64,000 nucleotides of DNA, taken from Micromussa lordhowensis (taxonomy: Eukaryota; Cnidaria; Anthozoa; Scleractinia; Lobophylliidae). The position numbers and the translations under genes were made by a program. The notes below the pieces were generated by a model, which was not told where the DNA came from, did not search any database, and saw nothing but the letters and a program-made list of their open reading frames with translations. Location of the stretch: the NCBI GenBank assembly GCA_964020085.1, contig OZ026605.1, positions 14,775,048 through 14,839,047 on the forward strand, given 5' to 3'. Positions 62,146 through 64,000 of the stretch are shown piece after piece (within the stretch, counting starts at the first letter, position 1; the number at the start of each line of letters is the position of its first letter).

Positions 62146-64000
62146 TATTATTTAAACAGGGTGACCTCTGCAGCTCTTCTTTTTCTTTGTTTTTAAATTC
62201 TCCCGCTTCTTTTCATGCAACGCAATAATTTTTGAAAACGATGTGTAAAGTACTTCCCAGTCATTGGTTCCCACTCATAATCATATTCATGAGAGATGTA
62301 GAATTTGCTTCATTTCAAACAGTTCGTTGACGTGTGAAGACGTGGTTTCGCGTTTCTGCCGAAACAACAAAGCAAACTCAAGAGCATTGAGGACAAACTG
62401 GAACACAGAATCTTTAGGAGAGTGTAGTAAATGGTGAGTACTTTTTTTGCTAAAAGCTTTCCTTCACAAATGAGCAGAATGAAGCCATTCCAGACCGTCA
62501 CTGCAATTCGCACGTGTTTTGGTCGTTTCGCTGTGGTCGTGTTATTTTAAAATCCTTCAACAAACAACTTCGCTCCTAAGAATAGTTAAATATGTGCCCT
62601 AAGCTTGCTAGCAAGAAAACTTTCGTACACCTTAATTTAGTTGCTTAAAGAAATTAAAATGCTCTCAGAAGGTGGTGGACGTCTTAGAGAAACAAGAACA
62701 AGCGGACATGCCGTTTGTGCATCACCAATTAACATTCCAATGCAAAAATAACTAAAAAGGAACCTGCTACGTGGAAACAAGTCCATATTCATAGCATTCG
62801 AATTACTAGAGGCGGGAAAATGTTTTTGTTGTATTTTTTCAATTCCAAGTCGATAACTTGTAGCAGTTTTTGACAAACATTTTTTTAATGTATAACTCGT
62901 GACTATTTGGCATTTGCCTTTGCAATATATGTTCCCCTTTTGAAGAATCTTTGAATATCTCCTGAATATACTGAAGCGTTCACTCTTCCAAGGACCTTAA
63001 TAATTATTATTAAACTGTTCTTTACTTGTTTTCTTACAGGGTGGGAAAGAAGACTTTGGAATGTTTTGAGATGAAGATGGAAAATTACAAGCACTGGAGT
63101 AGGCATCGCAAAGATAAGATTTAATTTACAATATTGTATTCCGATTTAATGAGATGGCTTGGTGTGATACAACTATACGGATTATCCAAGCTCGATCTAG
63201 AAATGTTAATTTGTGCACAGAAAGGGATCGGAATTTACAGTTACATCGATTGAGAAGTTTCAAAAAAACTGCAAAATAGTTTGAAATCAAAGACAGGAAC
63301 AGATGCGTTTTTCATTAAAATTGATAAAAACAACGAGATGCGAGTATACTGGCCACCATTTTGATCGGAGATCGTGTAACATTGAGCGATTTTATTTTTC
63401 ACTTTCGTAATGAGATATATTTTAAACTTAGAAATATAAACTTTCGCCTGTTCTAAAGGGGTAAGATGGTGATAATTAAACTTTATTTAAGTGTCAAGAC
63501 TTGATAGCTTGGAGTAACAAGCCCGTACTAATGTGTGGACACCAATTGATACTGGTTATTGAAAAAGTGTTTTAAAAAATTGAGGATAGTTAATGAGATT
63601 CTGCAGAAAATGAAATTAAACAGTCTGAAACGAGACAAATTCATACTGACAGAAATAAGCAGAAGAGAGGAACTTAACAGTCTTTTTGAGATTTAAAATC
63701 TATTTGTGTTGTCACGAGAACACTTTAATTTTTCAACGGTTTGAAGTTTACAGTTGAATGAATTTTGATAATATAAAATATAGCGTTCCTCTGGTAAAAA
63801 AAAAAAAATTATTAAAAACATGATCTTTCGACAGCCAGTCTGCTGTCTTCAACGGATAAAAGTCGTGATAAAGTGAAACGTCAAAATTTGAATATTAAGA
63901 GTAATTCGCATAAATTAAAATACTGCACGTATAAAAGAATGTTAGAAAATGCTAAAATTAATGTCTGTTTAAAAGAATGTTGTATTGACTCGGGATTGGG
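62146..64000. other. right-edge spacer
   Basis: No supported protein exon. A donor-like GTGAGT near 62,432 and an acceptor TTACAG near 63,038 would join ATG to GGTGGGAAAGAAGAC and give a ten-residue ORF only. A12 homopolymer at 63,797. Confidence 0.35.

Noticed and set aside
62376..63069. Split-ATG micro-gene joining 62,431 to 63,040
   Set aside because: The joined ORF is only ten residues long and both splice sites are weakly supported.
63815..63860. Hammerhead-like motif on the minus strand near the right edge
   Set aside because: TTGAAGA, a short CAGC/GCTG stem and GAAAGATC are present, but the flanks do not form helix I and the first core base differs. Too degenerate to call.

Overview
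The window is animal nuclear DNA. It is AT-rich, its genes are split by GT-AG introns, and it is crowded with short palindromic and inverted-repeat elements, tRNA-derived SINEs and a decayed L1/Tx1-type LINE. Gene content and repeat style fit a cnidarian, most likely a stony coral. That assignment is inference from the sequence alone.

Positions 1-24,800 hold a tandem segmental duplication with a period of about 11.5-11.8 kb. Position 1 lines up with about 11,480 and about 23,241. Each unit carries (a) an intronless minus-strand gene for a multi-pass membrane protein I cannot name (copy 1 broken by a 26-bp deletion, copies 2 and 3 intact), (b) on the plus strand the six C-terminal exons of ecdysoneless/SGT1 (ECD), and (c) plus-strand exon-like pieces of an unidentified gene. 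The third unit stops just upstream of the membrane gene. ECD copy 1 has every splice site intact. Copy 2 has lost the donor of its penultimate exon. The two copies differ by several clean insertions, which give filled/empty site pairs for transposons.

Positions 24,600-30,380 are gene-poor and rich in MITE-like elements, including a nested insertion. Positions 30,389-35,101 hold two convergent, intronless paralogues of a secreted 12-cysteine folate-receptor-like family. Positions 36,030-38,160 hold a triplicated repeat of about 690 bp. Positions 40,270-44,504 (minus) hold a five-exon gene that I assembled from phase-compatible splice sites; it encodes 244 aa with a possible beta-grasp N-terminus and a basic tail. 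Positions 45,360-47,280 hold a large nested inverted-repeat structure with a hammerhead-ribozyme-like core near one end. Positions 48,025-51,830 hold the LINE, cut cleanly by a 645-bp TTAA-flanked DNA element.

Positions 52,295-58,920 hold a complete six-exon gene for cytokine receptor-like factor 3 (CRLF3, 448 aa). The rest, to 64,000, is intergenic with palindromic elements.

The genes do not form a pathway. The main interest lies in the duplication array, with its decay, possible exon capture and patchy identity, and in small mobile elements that carry hammerhead-like self-cleaving motifs.
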